A stretch of 64,000 nt of DNA from Streptomyces canus (GTDB lineage: Bacteria > Actinomycetota > Actinomycetes > Streptomycetales > Streptomycetaceae), in contig NZ_JAUSYQ010000002.1 of assembly GCF_030816965.1 (NCBI RefSeq), positions 1,922,001-1,986,000 of the forward strand. The letters are read 5' to 3'. The notes below the pieces were generated by a model. That model had not been told where the DNA came from, did no database searches, and saw nothing but the letters and a program-made list of their open reading frames with translations. This document shows, piece after piece, positions 25,802 through 34,511 of this stretch (positions within the stretch are counted from its first letter, which is position 1; every line of letters starts with the position of its first letter). The translations under genes and the position numbers were made by a program.

Positions 25802-26986
25802 TCAGAAGCCCTCGTAGGACCGGCGGGGGCCCCGGCGGCCGCGCCACAGGACCACCCCGGTGATCAGCAGGGCCACGCCCAGGCCGCCCGCGAGCGGGGC
25901 CGCCCAACTGGCCGTGTCGCTGTCCGACTTGGCGGCATCGGGGCCGGAGCCGAAATACTTCTCGCCGTAGGACGCCGGCTGCAGTCCCTGCGGCTTCAGG
26001 CGGGCCGCGGCCTTCAGGGCTGCCGCGGGGTCGACGAAGCCGAAGCCGCGGGAGTCGTCGCGGCCGCCTGAGGGGGCGTTGCGGGCCGTGTCCTCCAGGA
26101 GCTTCTTGATCTGTGCGGGCGTCAGGTTCGGGTGGGCGGCCTTGACGAGGGCGACCGCGCCCGAGACGAACGCGGAGGCGGCGCTGGTTCCCCAGCCCTC
26201 GTAGTACTTGTGGTCGGGGTCGGCGATGACGACGTCGTCACCGGGGGCCGCGACCGTGGCGTACCAGCGGCGGGTGGAGAAGGAGGCGCGGGTGCCGAAC
26301 TTGTCGACGGCGGTGGCGGCGATGACGCCCGGGTAGGCGGCCGGGTAGGAGATGTGGTCGCCCTTCTCGCCGCCGTTGCCCGCCGAGGCGACGACGACGG
26401 CGCCCTTCTTGAGCGCGTACTGGACGGCGTCGTCCTCACCGGCCTCGGGGTGCGCGGAGGCGGAGTCGTCGCCGAGGGAGAGGTTGATGACGTCGGCGCC
26501 GTGGTCGGCGGCCCAGCGGATGCCCTCGGCCAGGGCGTTGCCGCGGGTGTTGCGGGCCCTGGCGCGGGCCGGGTCGCGGTCCTCCAGGATCACGCGAACG
26601 GGGAGGATCTTGGCCTCGGGGGCGATGCCCATGACACCGTCGCCGTTGCCCACGCCGTGTCCGTGACCGGCGATGATGCCGGCCATGGCGGTGCCGTGCC
26701 GCGCCCAGGGCCGCTGCCCTCGCACGGCCCCGAATCCGATCATGTCCTTGCCGGTGAGGACGTTGCCGACGAGGTCGGGGTGGTCGTTCTCGACGCCGGT
26801 GTCCAGGACGGCGACGGTGACGCCCGCGCCCTTGGTGGTCTGCCAGGCCTCCTGGGTGTGCATGGCGTCCAGGGCCCACTGTTTGGCGCGGATGCCGTCG
26901 GCGTGCGCGGCGGTGGGCGGGACGAGGGCGACGGAGGCGGCCAGGAGGACGCTCAGGAGTCCTGCCCGGCGGGTCGTGACGCTCAT
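25802..26986 (-). CDS. Mycosin-type (S8) membrane-anchored serine protease
   Basis: A 394-residue subtilisin-family protease with a signal peptide (to about residue 29, TAAHA), the catalytic triad Asp62 (VLDTGV), His97 (RHGTAMAGI) and Ser268 (GTSAASAF), Asn203 in the oxyanion site (SAGNGG), and a C-terminal membrane helix (about 360-385) with a basic tail. This layout is that of mycosins (MycP), which act with type VII secretion. ATG 26986 overlaps the stop of the upstream gene (ATGA), so the two are coupled. No ESX genes (EccC, EsxA-like) are seen nearby, so its substrate is unknown. Confidence 0.88.
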   Translation of the reverse strand: MSVTTRRAGLLSVLLAASVALVPPTAAHADGIRAKQWALDAMHTQEAWQTTKGAGVTVAVLDTGVENDHPDLVGNVLTGKDMIGFGAVRGQRPWARHGTAMAGIIAGHGHGVGNGDGVMGIAPEAKILPVRVILEDRDPARARARNTRGNALAEGIRWAADHGADVINLSLGDDSASAHPEAGEDDAVQYALKKGAVVVASAGNGGEKGDHISYPAAYPGVIAATAVDKFGTRASFSTRRWYATVAAPGDDVVIADPDHKYYEGWGTSAASAFVSGAVALVKAAHPNLTPAQIKKLLEDTARNAPSGGRDDSRGFGFVDPAAALKAAARLKPQGLQPASYGEKYFGSGPDAAKSDSDTASWAAPLAGGLGVALLITGVVLWRGRRGPRRSYEGF

Positions 26987-29157
26987 GAGGACTGCTCCGG
27001 GGGCGAGGTGACGGTCTTGCGCAGGGCGCGTTCGACACGGTCGGCCAGCCCCTGGGCCTCGTTGCCGAGACCTGCCTGGGCGGCGGGGGTGGTGTCGCCG
27101 GACTCCATCGCCTTCTCGGCGGGCTCCGGGGTGTCGACCGTACGGCCGTCCGCCCAGCCGGAGACGGCGAACGCGACCACGGGGGCGTCGGTGAGGACGG
27201 AGACCGTCCACGAGGCCCGCTGCGCCGCGCCGAAGTCCGCGGCGAGGGTGTTCTTCGCGGCGTACGGGAGGGGCATCAGGTCGGTGCGGTCGGCCAGGCC
27301 CTCGCGGGTGAAGCGGGTGTCGAGCTCGCGCATGGCGGTGGCGTCGGCGTCGGTGAAGAGGAGGCCGACAGTGGTGACGTAGCTCTGGGTGGCGTCCGTG
27401 TAGGTGGCGCGCAGGAGGCGTTCGCAGCCGACGGGGGCGAGGGCCTTGCGCAGCAGCGGATCGAAGGCGTTCGTGCAGCCGCTGTCGGGGGCGACGGCGA
27501 TCCGCGTCCATGTGCGGTCGGCTCCGCCGGGCCCGGCACCCTGGCCGTCCACGATCGGCGGGAACAGCTGGTCGACGGGCACGCTGTGCCACAGCTCACC
27601 GGCCTGGGCGAACCTGTCGCCGCCGCCTTCGTCCCCGGAGTCCCCGATCAGCCAACTCCCGGTCACGGCACCGCCGATGAGCCCGAGCCCGAGCACGGCG
27701 CACGCGGCCACGGCGGCGATCCGGGGAGGGATCCGCACCCCCCACGACCGCCCCTTGTAGCCGACCTCGGGCTCCCCGAACGACACAACGGGCCGCCCGT
27801 TGCCGGGCGTTCCGGCATGCGGGGGCATGGGGGCGCTCCAGGAGAGGGCGGGGTCGGGTGCGAGGGAGGCGGCCGACGATTCCGCGGGGGTCGGAGGCGT
27901 GGAGGGCCGGCCGGGAGGTGCTGGGGGCGTGGAAGGCCGGCCGGTGGGCACCGGGGGCGTTGCCGGCGGGCCCGCGGGCGCCGGTGGCATGGTCGGCGGA
28001 CCCGCGGGCGCCGAGGGCGTGCGCAGGGCACCGGCGCCCGACGCCTCACGCGTGGGGCGCGGCGGGAATCCGGGGCGGGCGGGCGCACCCGGCCGTGCAC
28101 CGGCCTGCGGCCCTGCGGCAGCACCCGGACGGTGTGGATCGGCTCCAGGGCGACCGGAACCGGAGCCCGGGCGGGCGTCGGGCACGGGCGGTACAACGGT
28201 GCCGCCCGAAGGCCCCCGCGACGCGGAGGGCGCGGACGCCGAGCCGGTACGCCCGTCACCCACCGCCGGCCCCGCCGGCACCGGCCGCATCCGGAAGGTC
28301 GTCTCGGACGCGCTCTCGGCGGGGGCGTCGGCACGACGCGGGGGCACGGAGGGCTGAGAGCCGGGCGGGGGCGGTACGGCACCGGACGCCGACGGCGAAC
28401 CCTGCGCGGGAACCCCCGGGGTGTTCGGGTCCGGCGCCGGAGGGGTGTCCGGGAAGCGGGCCGAGGCCGGAGGCGGAGGCGGGGTGCTGCCGGGGAACGG
28501 GGTGCTCGAGTTCCGGGGGCCGGATCGGGCGTCGGTGTCGGAGGGGACCTGGGGCCGCCCCGTGCCCGTACGAGGGTTCGGGGGTGCGGTGGCGGCGGGG
28601 AGTGGTGCGCCCTCGGTCCCGCGGCCGTCCGACGCAGACCATGCCTCACCGTTGCGTGGTGTGGAGCCGGCTCCCGAGTCGTTGGTCGTTCGTATCGGCG
28701 GCCGACCGGTGGCACCCGATGCCTGGGACCGCTCCCCACCCGGCACACCGGTCTCCCGCCGCGCGTTCATGTCGCCGAACGCGCGGGGCGCCGTAGTGGC
28801 GGTGTCCTGTCGGCCCGCGTCACCGGATGCCTGGCGAGCCGATGTGTCCGGACCGCCGGACACCCGTGCGCCGCCCTCCTCGGGCCCCTGCCAGTCGAAT
28901 CCGCCGAACGTCGCCCGGCCCCGCGCTCCCGGGCTTCGTCGGCTCCGCTCGCCGAACGCCTGCCAGTCGGTGTCCTCGCTCATCCGCCCGCCCGGCTCGA
29001 CGATCTCCCGCCCGCCCGGCTCGACGGCTTCCCTGCGCCCCGACTCTTCGGACGGCTCCGCACCTGGCCCGTCCTCGCCCACCGCCGGCGGCTGGGCCGG
29101 CCTCGGTGGGGTCGTCGGGCGTGGAGGAATCGAGGCGCGACGTGCTTCGGTGCTCAT
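26983..29157 (-). CDS. Large proline-rich membrane protein coupled to the mycosin
   Basis: A 724-residue protein. Residues 1 to about 470 are low complexity, rich in Pro, Gly, Ala and Arg, with repeated PPAPAGPP-like stretches, and are expected to be cytoplasmic. One membrane helix follows (AAVACAVLGLGLIGGAV-like, about 475-497), then an extracytoplasmic domain of about 225 residues with two cysteines (DSGCTNAF and PVGCERLL) that could form a disulfide. No family is recognised. It shares an ATGA overlap with the mycosin gene, which suggests a partner or substrate of that protease. ATG 29157 is the first start of the frame. Confidence 0.72.
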   Translation of the reverse strand: MSTEARRASIPPRPTTPPRPAQPPAVGEDGPGAEPSEESGRREAVEPGGREIVEPGGRMSEDTDWQAFGERSRRSPGARGRATFGGFDWQGPEEGGARVSGGPDTSARQASGDAGRQDTATTAPRAFGDMNARRETGVPGGERSQASGATGRPPIRTTNDSGAGSTPRNGEAWSASDGRGTEGAPLPAATAPPNPRTGTGRPQVPSDTDARSGPRNSSTPFPGSTPPPPPASARFPDTPPAPDPNTPGVPAQGSPSASGAVPPPPGSQPSVPPRRADAPAESASETTFRMRPVPAGPAVGDGRTGSASAPSASRGPSGGTVVPPVPDARPGSGSGRPGADPHRPGAAAGPQAGARPGAPARPGFPPRPTREASGAGALRTPSAPAGPPTMPPAPAGPPATPPVPTGRPSTPPAPPGRPSTPPTPAESSAASLAPDPALSWSAPMPPHAGTPGNGRPVVSFGEPEVGYKGRSWGVRIPPRIAAVAACAVLGLGLIGGAVTGSWLIGDSGDEGGGDRFAQAGELWHSVPVDQLFPPIVDGQGAGPGGADRTWTRIAVAPDSGCTNAFDPLLRKALAPVGCERLLRATYTDATQSYVTTVGLLFTDADATAMRELDTRFTREGLADRTDLMPLPYAAKNTLAADFGAAQRASWTVSVLTDAPVVAFAVSGWADGRTVDTPEPAEKAMESGDTTPAAQAGLGNEAQGLADRVERALRKTVTSPPEQSS

Positions 29158-29427
29158 GCACCCCCCGTTTCCTCATGTCCGGGCCGTTCGGTCGTGCGCG
29201 GGCCCTCGTCGGAGTCGCCGGCAGAGAAGACGGCCGTCCGGGCACGCATACCCGCACGGAAGGGCCGGCATCCCGGCGCGGCGGCGACGGGGGGCGGACA
29301 GCCCTGCGTGCGTGCGCGTCACTCTACGGGTTGTTCCTGGGCGAACGGGAACCAGTCCGCCAGGCCGGGGGCATCTGCCCGGAACGTCCCCCTACCCTGC
29401 GGTAATCCTGTCTGGCAGTCTTCGTTC

Positions 29428-30630
29428 ATGACTGCGCGCGCCGCCGACCGGGCCCGTTACGACCGGGCCACCGCCCATCTCGACGCCCCCCTCGCGATCG
29501 TGGACCTGGACGCCTTCGACGCCAACGCGGACGATCTCGTCCGCCGGGCGGCGGGGAAACCCATCCGCGTCGCCAGCAAGTCCGTGCGGTGCCGGGCGCT
29601 GCTCGAACGCGTCCTGGCGAAGGACGGATTCGCGGGCATCATGTCCTTCACGCTCGCGGAGTCCCTGTGGCTGGCCCGGGGCGGCTTCGACGACATCCTG
29701 CTCGCCTACCCCTCCGCCGACCGCGCCGGATACGCCGAACTCGCCGCCGATCCCAAGCTCGCCGCCGCGGTGACAGTGATGGTCGACGACCCGGCGCAGC
29801 TCGCCTTCATCGACGGGGCGCGTGCGGGCGGCACCGAAGTCATCCGGGTCTGCCTGGAGTTGGACACCTCACTGAAGCTGCTCGGCGGCAGGGTGCGGGT
29901 CGGTGCCCGGCGTTCGCCCCTGCACTCCCCCGCCGAGGTCGCCGACATGGCACGCGCGGTGGCCCGGCGGCCCGGGTTCCAGGTCGTGGGAATCATGGCC
30001 TACGAGGGGCACATCGCCGGTGTCGGGGACTCGGTGGCCGGACGGCCGTTGCGTTCCCGGGCCGTCCGGCTGATGCAGGCCACCGCCCGCCGGGAGCTCG
30101 CCGAGCGGCGCGCCGCGGTGGTGCGCGCGGTACGGGCCGTCGTGCCGGACCTGGAGTTCGTCAACGGCGGCGGCACGGGCAGTGTGCAGCACACCGCCGC
30201 GGAGGACGCCGTCACGGAGATCGGCGCCGGGTCGGGGCTGTACGTCCCGAGGCTGTTCGACAACTACACGTCGTTCAGCGGACGTCCGGCCGCGCTCTTC
30301 GCCCAGCCCGTCGTGCGCAGGCCGGGGGTCGGCGTCGTGACCGTCCTCGGCGGTGGCTACCCGGCCTCCGGCGCGGCGGGACCCGACCGGCTGCCGGTGC
30401 CGTATCTGCCGGAGGGGCTGACGTACGACCCGCAGGAGGGGCCCGGCGAGGTGCAGACCCCGCTGCTCGGCACGCCCGCGGACGATCTGCTGCTCGGCGA
30501 CAAGGTGTGGTTCCGGCACGCCAAGGCCGGTGAGCTGTGCGAGCGGTTCGAGAGGCTGCACCTGATCGAGGGGGACGCCGTCACGGCAACCGTCCCGACG
30601 TACCGCGGGGAAGGCCACACCTTCCTTTAG
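29428..30630 (+). CDS. PLP-dependent amino acid deaminase/aldolase (DSD-like)
   Basis: A 400-residue fold-type III PLP protein related to alanine racemase N-domain, D-serine dehydratase and D-threonine aldolase enzymes. The PLP Lys is in IRVASKSVRCRALL, and the barrel segments GFAGIMSFTLAESLWLA, IRVCLELDTSLKL and MAYEGHIAGVGD are clear; the C-terminal beta domain carries FRHAKAGELCERF. The reaction is likely cleavage or deamination of a D-amino acid. The upstream part of the frame overlaps the proline-rich gene on the other strand and is rejected. ATG 29428 is used; no good ribosome site is visible. Confidence 0.85.
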   Translation: MTARAADRARYDRATAHLDAPLAIVDLDAFDANADDLVRRAAGKPIRVASKSVRCRALLERVLAKDGFAGIMSFTLAESLWLARGGFDDILLAYPSADRAGYAELAADPKLAAAVTVMVDDPAQLAFIDGARAGGTEVIRVCLELDTSLKLLGGRVRVGARRSPLHSPAEVADMARAVARRPGFQVVGIMAYEGHIAGVGDSVAGRPLRSRAVRLMQATARRELAERRAAVVRAVRAVVPDLEFVNGGGTGSVQHTAAEDAVTEIGAGSGLYVPRLFDNYTSFSGRPAALFAQPVVRRPGVGVVTVLGGGYPASGAAGPDRLPVPYLPEGLTYDPQEGPGEVQTPLLGTPADDLLLGDKVWFRHAKAGELCERFERLHLIEGDAVTATVPTYRGEGHTFL

Positions 30631-30631
30631 G

Positions 30632-30863
30632 TCAACGGGGGTCCAGGGGTCCGCCGCGGACGGGAGTGAAGGCCGGCGACTGGACGTGACCGCCGGGCCC
30701 CTGGGCCGTCCTCACCCGCCGGCGCACCAGGTGGCCGGCACAGGAACTGTCGGCTACCTGCGGCATGTCAGGGTTGTCCGTCCAGGCGGTCCCGTCCCAC
30801 CAGCGCTCCAGGTGCGGAGCGTTGGGGTCCGGGTACCGGCCGGGCGGGAAGCGAACTGCTCAT
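30632..30863 (-). pseudogene. DUF2510 domain gene with a frameshift
   Basis: On the minus strand a DUF2510 core reads PPGRYPDPNAPHLERWWDGT then AWTD, and the frame continues to a stop at 30632-30634. Upstream this frame meets a TGA at once with no start codon. The ATG at 30863 (MSSS...) is in the neighbouring frame; removing one C about 12 nt after it would join ATG to the domain. The length of 232 nt is one more than a multiple of three. It is either a recent pseudogene or a sequencing error. DUF2510 is usually a short N-terminal domain of membrane proteins. Confidence 0.6.
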
Positions 30864-30884
30864 TGAGGCGCTCCAGGACGAGAC

Positions 30885-31667
30885 CTACAGCGGTGTGACG
30901 TACGCCCCCGAGATGCCGCCGTCCACGAGGAAGTCGCTGGCGTTGACGAAGGAGGAGTCGTCGCTGGCCAGGAAGGCGACGGCGGCGGCGATCTCCTCGG
31001 CCTCGGCGAACCGGCCGACCGGAATGTGCACGAGCCGGCGCGCGGCCCGCTCGGGGTCCTTGGCGAACAGCTCCTGGAGCAGCGGGGTGTTGACCGGGCC
31101 CGGGCAGAGGGCGTTCACGCGGATGCCCTCCCTCGCGAACTGCACGCCCAGTTCGCGGGACATGGCGAGCACGCCGCCCTTGGAGGCGGTGTACGAGATC
31201 TGCGAGGTCGCCGCGCCCATCCGGGCCACGAAGGACGCCGTGTTGATGATGGAGCCCTTGCCCTGGCGCCGCATGTAGGGGATCGCGGCCTTGCAGCACA
31301 GGTAGACGGAGGTCAGGTTGACCTCCTGGACGCGCTTCCAGGCCTCGAGACCGGTCTCCAGGATGGAGTCGTCGTCGGGCGGGGAGATGCCCGCGTTGTT
31401 GAACGCGACGTCGACGCTGCCGTAGGTGTCGTACGCCGTCTTGAACAGGGCCTCGACCTGCTCCGGGTCGGTCACGTCGACCTTGACGAAGAGCCCGCCG
31501 ACCTCGTCGGCGGCGGCCTTGCCGCGGGTTTCGTCGACGTCGGCGCAGACGACGTGGGCGCCCTCGGAGGCGAGTCGGCGGGCGGTGGCGAGACCGATGC
31601 CGCTGCCGGCTCCGGTGATGACGGCGGTGCGGCCGACGAGACGACGGCACACGATCTGATCGGTCAC
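30885..31667 (-). CDS. Short-chain dehydrogenase/reductase
   Basis: A 260-residue classical SDR: TGAGSGIG cofactor motif (near residues 19-26), an Asp after the second strand (CADVDETRG) that favours NAD, NNAGISPP, and the catalytic Ser/Tyr/Lys in NTASFVAR and YTASKGGVLAM. The GTG start overlaps the aldehyde dehydrogenase stop as GTGA, so it is the third gene of the glnA4 operon. In that context it could oxidise an alcohol group of a gamma-glutamylated amine, such as glutamylethanolamide, ahead of the dehydrogenase; this is inference from neighbours. Confidence 0.9.
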   Translation of the reverse strand: MTDQIVCRRLVGRTAVITGAGSGIGLATARRLASEGAHVVCADVDETRGKAAADEVGGLFVKVDVTDPEQVEALFKTAYDTYGSVDVAFNNAGISPPDDDSILETGLEAWKRVQEVNLTSVYLCCKAAIPYMRRQGKGSIINTASFVARMGAATSQISYTASKGGVLAMSRELGVQFAREGIRVNALCPGPVNTPLLQELFAKDPERAARRLVHIPVGRFAEAEEIAAAVAFLASDDSSFVNASDFLVDGGISGAYVTPL

Positions 31668-33061
31668 TGTGCGGGGCCCTCCGTGCTGATGAAGACGTTC
31701 TTGGTTTCGGTGAAGGCGGTCAGGGCGTCCGGGCCGAGCTCACGGCCGAGTCCGGACTGCTTGTAGCCGCCGAAGGGGGTCCAGTAGCGGACGCTGGAGT
31801 GGGAGTTGACGGACAGGTTGCCCGCCTTGACCGCCCGGGAGACGCGCAGCGCGCGGCCCAGGTCCCGGGTCCAGAGGGAACCGGAGAGGCCGTACGGGGT
31901 GTCGTTGGCGAGCCGGATCGCGTCCTCCTCGTCGGTGAAGGGCAGCAGGACCGCCACCGGGCCGAAGATCTCCTCGCGGGCGGCCTCGGAGTCGGGCGCC
32001 TCGCCGGTGAGGACGGTGGGCGCGAACCAGAAGCCGGGCCCGTCGGGCGCGCTGCCGCGCAGGCCGGGGGCGTCGGCGGGGACCAGTGCCCGTACGCGGT
32101 CCAGCTGCCGGCGGGAGATCAGCGGGCCCATCTGGGTCTTCTCGTCGGCGGGGTCGCCGACGACCACGGCGTGCACCGCGTCGGCGAGCAGTTCGCGGAC
32201 CTCGTCGTAGACCGACTCCTGGACCAGGATCCGGGTGCGGGCGCAGCAGTCCTGGCCGGAGTTGTCGAGGAAGGAGAAGGGGTCGACGGCCGTGCGCAGG
32301 TCCGCGTCCGCGAAGACGATGTTGGGGCTCTTGCCGCCGAGTTCGAGGGTGACCGGCTTGACCTGGCGGGCGCAGCGCTCCATGACGGCACGGCCGGTGG
32401 CGGTGGAGCCGGTGAACACGATCTTCGCGACGCCGGGGTGTTCGACGAGGGCGGTGCCGGCGACCGGGCCGTGGCCCGGCAGCACCTGGAACAGGCCGTC
32501 CGGGAGGCCTGCCTCCAGGGCGAGTTCGGCGAGCCGCAGGGCGGTGAGCGGGGTCGTTTCGGCGGGCTTGAGGACGACGGCGTTGCCGGCGGCGAGCGCG
32601 GGGGCCGTACCCCAGGCCGCGATGGGCATGGGGAAGTTCCAGGGCGCGATGACCCCGACGACACCGAGCGGTTCGAGGATGGTGACGTCGAGTCCGCCGG
32701 GGACCGGGATCTGGCGGCCGTTCAACCGCTCCACTCCCCCGGCCGCATAACCCAGCAGATCACGGACGTTGCCCGCCTCCCAGCGGGCGTTGCCGAGGAG
32801 GTGACCGGCCTCGCGGACCTCCAACCGGGCCAGTTCCTCGATGTGTTGGTCGACGACGTCGGCGAACCGGCGCAGCAGCCGGGCCCGGTCGGCGGGTGCG
32901 AGCGCGGCCCACTTCGCCTGCGCCTTGGCGGCCCTGGTGACGGCCGCGTCCACGTCGGCCGCGGTGGCGGCGGGGACGGTGGCGACGACCTCCTCGGTGG
33001 CCGGGTTGAGGACGGTCAGCTCATGCTCGAAAGACGACGGGGACAACGAAGTACCTCTCAC
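31664..33061 (-). CDS. Aldehyde dehydrogenase
   Basis: A 465-residue NAD(P)-dependent aldehyde dehydrogenase. The catalytic Cys272 lies in NSGQDCCARTR and the general base Glu240 in TLELGGKSPN; the cofactor segment is IVFTGSTATGRAVM. GTG 33061 overlaps the glnA4 stop as GTGA; a TTG 15 nt later, after GAGAGG, is an alternative. It probably oxidises a gamma-glutamyl aldehyde made from a glutamylated amine to the acid, which the PuuD-type hydrolase could then release, as in the Puu pathway of E. coli. Confidence 0.93.
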   Translation of the reverse strand: MRGTSLSPSSFEHELTVLNPATEEVVATVPAATAADVDAAVTRAAKAQAKWAALAPADRARLLRRFADVVDQHIEELARLEVREAGHLLGNARWEAGNVRDLLGYAAGGVERLNGRQIPVPGGLDVTILEPLGVVGVIAPWNFPMPIAAWGTAPALAAGNAVVLKPAETTPLTALRLAELALEAGLPDGLFQVLPGHGPVAGTALVEHPGVAKIVFTGSTATGRAVMERCARQVKPVTLELGGKSPNIVFADADLRTAVDPFSFLDNSGQDCCARTRILVQESVYDEVRELLADAVHAVVVGDPADEKTQMGPLISRRQLDRVRALVPADAPGLRGSAPDGPGFWFAPTVLTGEAPDSEAAREEIFGPVAVLLPFTDEEDAIRLANDTPYGLSGSLWTRDLGRALRVSRAVKAGNLSVNSHSSVRYWTPFGGYKQSGLGRELGPDALTAFTETKNVFISTEGPAQ

Positions 33062-34416
33062 AGACGTTCGAAGGAGCGGCGCAGCTCCCAGTCGGTGACC
33101 GCCGCGTCGAAGGCTTCGAGCTCGACGCGGGCCATGTTGCGGTAGTGCGCGACGACCTCGTCGCCGAAGGCCGCCTTGGCGATGGGGCTGTTCTCCCAGA
33201 GCTCGGCGGCCTCGCGCAGGGTGGTGGGGACGTGCGCGTACTCGGCGGTGTAGGCGTTGCCGGTACAGGCCTCCGGCAGCTCCAGCTTCTGCTCGATGCC
33301 GTACAGCCCCGCCGCGACCAGCCCGGCGACCGCGAGGTACGGGTTGACGTCACCGCCGGGCAGCCGGTTCTCGAAGCGCAGGGAGCGGCCGTGGCCCACG
33401 ACACGGAGGGCGCAGGTGCGGTTGTCGTGGCCCCACGCCGCGGCCGTGGGGGCGAAGGACCCCGGCTGGAACCGCTTGTAGGAGTTGATGTTGGGGGCGT
33501 AGAGGAGCGAGAAGTCCCTGAGGGCCGCCAGCTGCCCCGCGAGGAAGTACCGCATCACGTCCGACATCCCGTCCGGGCCGGCCATCGCGTTGTTGCCGGC
33601 GGCGTCGGCGAGCGAGAGGTGGATGTGGCAGGAGTTGCCCTCGCGCTCGTTGTACTTGGCCATGAAGGTGAGCGACACGCCCTCCTGTGCGGCGATCTCC
33701 TTGGCGCCGGTCTTGTAGATGGCGTGCTGGTCGCAGGTGACCACGGCCTCGTCGTAGCGGAAGGCGATCTCGTGCTGGCCGGGGTTGCACTCGCCCTTGG
33801 CGGACTCGACGGTGAGCCCGGCGGCCGCCATTTCGTTGCGGATACGGCGGAGCAGGGGCTCGATGCGTCCCGTGCCCAGCACCGAGTAGTCGATGTTGTA
33901 CTGGTTCGCCGGGGTCAGGCCTCGGTAGTTCGCGTCCCAGGCCTGCTCGTAGGTGTCCTTGAAGACGATGAACTCCAGCTCGGTGCCGACCTGGGCGGTG
34001 TAGCCGAGCTCGGCGAGCCGCTCCAGCTGGCGGCGCAGGATCTGGCGGGGCGCGGCGACGACCGGGGAGCCGTCCTCCCAGGCGAGATCGGCGACCAGCA
34101 GGGCCGTACCGGCGTTCCACGGCACGCGGCGCAGGGTGCTCAGGTCGGGGCGCATGGCGAAGTCGCCGTACCCCCGGTCCCAGGACGACATCGCGTAGCC
34201 GTCGACGGTGTTCATCTCGGTGTCGACGGCGAGGAGGTAGTTGCAGCCCTCGGTGCCGTGGTGGAGTACCTCGTCGAGGAAGAAGCGGGCGGCGAACCGC
34301 TTGCCCTGGAGCCGGCCCTGCATGTCGGGGAAGGCCAGGACGACGGTGTCGATCTCACCGCTCGCGACGAGGGCATGCAGCTCCTCGACGCCGAGCGGGG
34401 GTGTGCGGTCTGCCAC
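33058..34416 (-). CDS. glnA4: Glutamine synthetase-like gamma-glutamyl-amide ligase GlnA4
   Basis: A 452-residue protein of the glutamine synthetase fold. Segments typical of the family are GTELEFIVFKD, GECNPGQHEIAFRY, NSCHIHLSL and the arginine-rich SLRFENRLPGGDVNPYLA. In S. coelicolor, GlnA4 was reported to be a gamma-glutamylethanolamide synthetase rather than a true glutamine synthetase; the same role is likely by gene order and sequence recollection. GTG 34416 follows AAGGAG and matches the conserved VADRTPPL start. It heads the glnA4-aldehyde dehydrogenase-SDR operon, divergent from a FadR-type regulator. Confidence 0.88.
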   Translation of the reverse strand: MADRTPPLGVEELHALVASGEIDTVVLAFPDMQGRLQGKRFAARFFLDEVLHHGTEGCNYLLAVDTEMNTVDGYAMSSWDRGYGDFAMRPDLSTLRRVPWNAGTALLVADLAWEDGSPVVAAPRQILRRQLERLAELGYTAQVGTELEFIVFKDTYEQAWDANYRGLTPANQYNIDYSVLGTGRIEPLLRRIRNEMAAAGLTVESAKGECNPGQHEIAFRYDEAVVTCDQHAIYKTGAKEIAAQEGVSLTFMAKYNEREGNSCHIHLSLADAAGNNAMAGPDGMSDVMRYFLAGQLAALRDFSLLYAPNINSYKRFQPGSFAPTAAAWGHDNRTCALRVVGHGRSLRFENRLPGGDVNPYLAVAGLVAAGLYGIEQKLELPEACTGNAYTAEYAHVPTTLREAAELWENSPIAKAAFGDEVVAHYRNMARVELEAFDAAVTDWELRRSFERL

Positions 34417-34472
34417 GGGAGAGCTCCTTCGGCTGCTGCGCGTTTTTCCGACCGGGCCGGGAGCCATAAGGT

Positions 34473-34491
34473 ATTGCTCTGAACCATTGCT
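34473..34491. promoter_or_regulatory. Direct repeat in the glnA4/regulator divergent promoter
   Basis: ATTGCT occurs twice, at 34473-34478 and 34486-34491, with a 7-nt spacer, in the only AT-rich stretch between the divergent glnA4 operon and the FadR-type gene. It is a candidate binding site for that regulator; a related CATTGCA lies before the PuuD-type gene. Confidence 0.4.
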
Positions 34492-34511
34492 TGGGAAGGG
34501 GGCTCGGCCAT

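Noticed and set aside
27586..29427. Long upstream extension of the DSD-like gene
   Set aside because: It overlaps the proline-rich gene on the other strand and is Arg/Gly-rich; the real protein starts at ATG 29428 with recognisable sequence.
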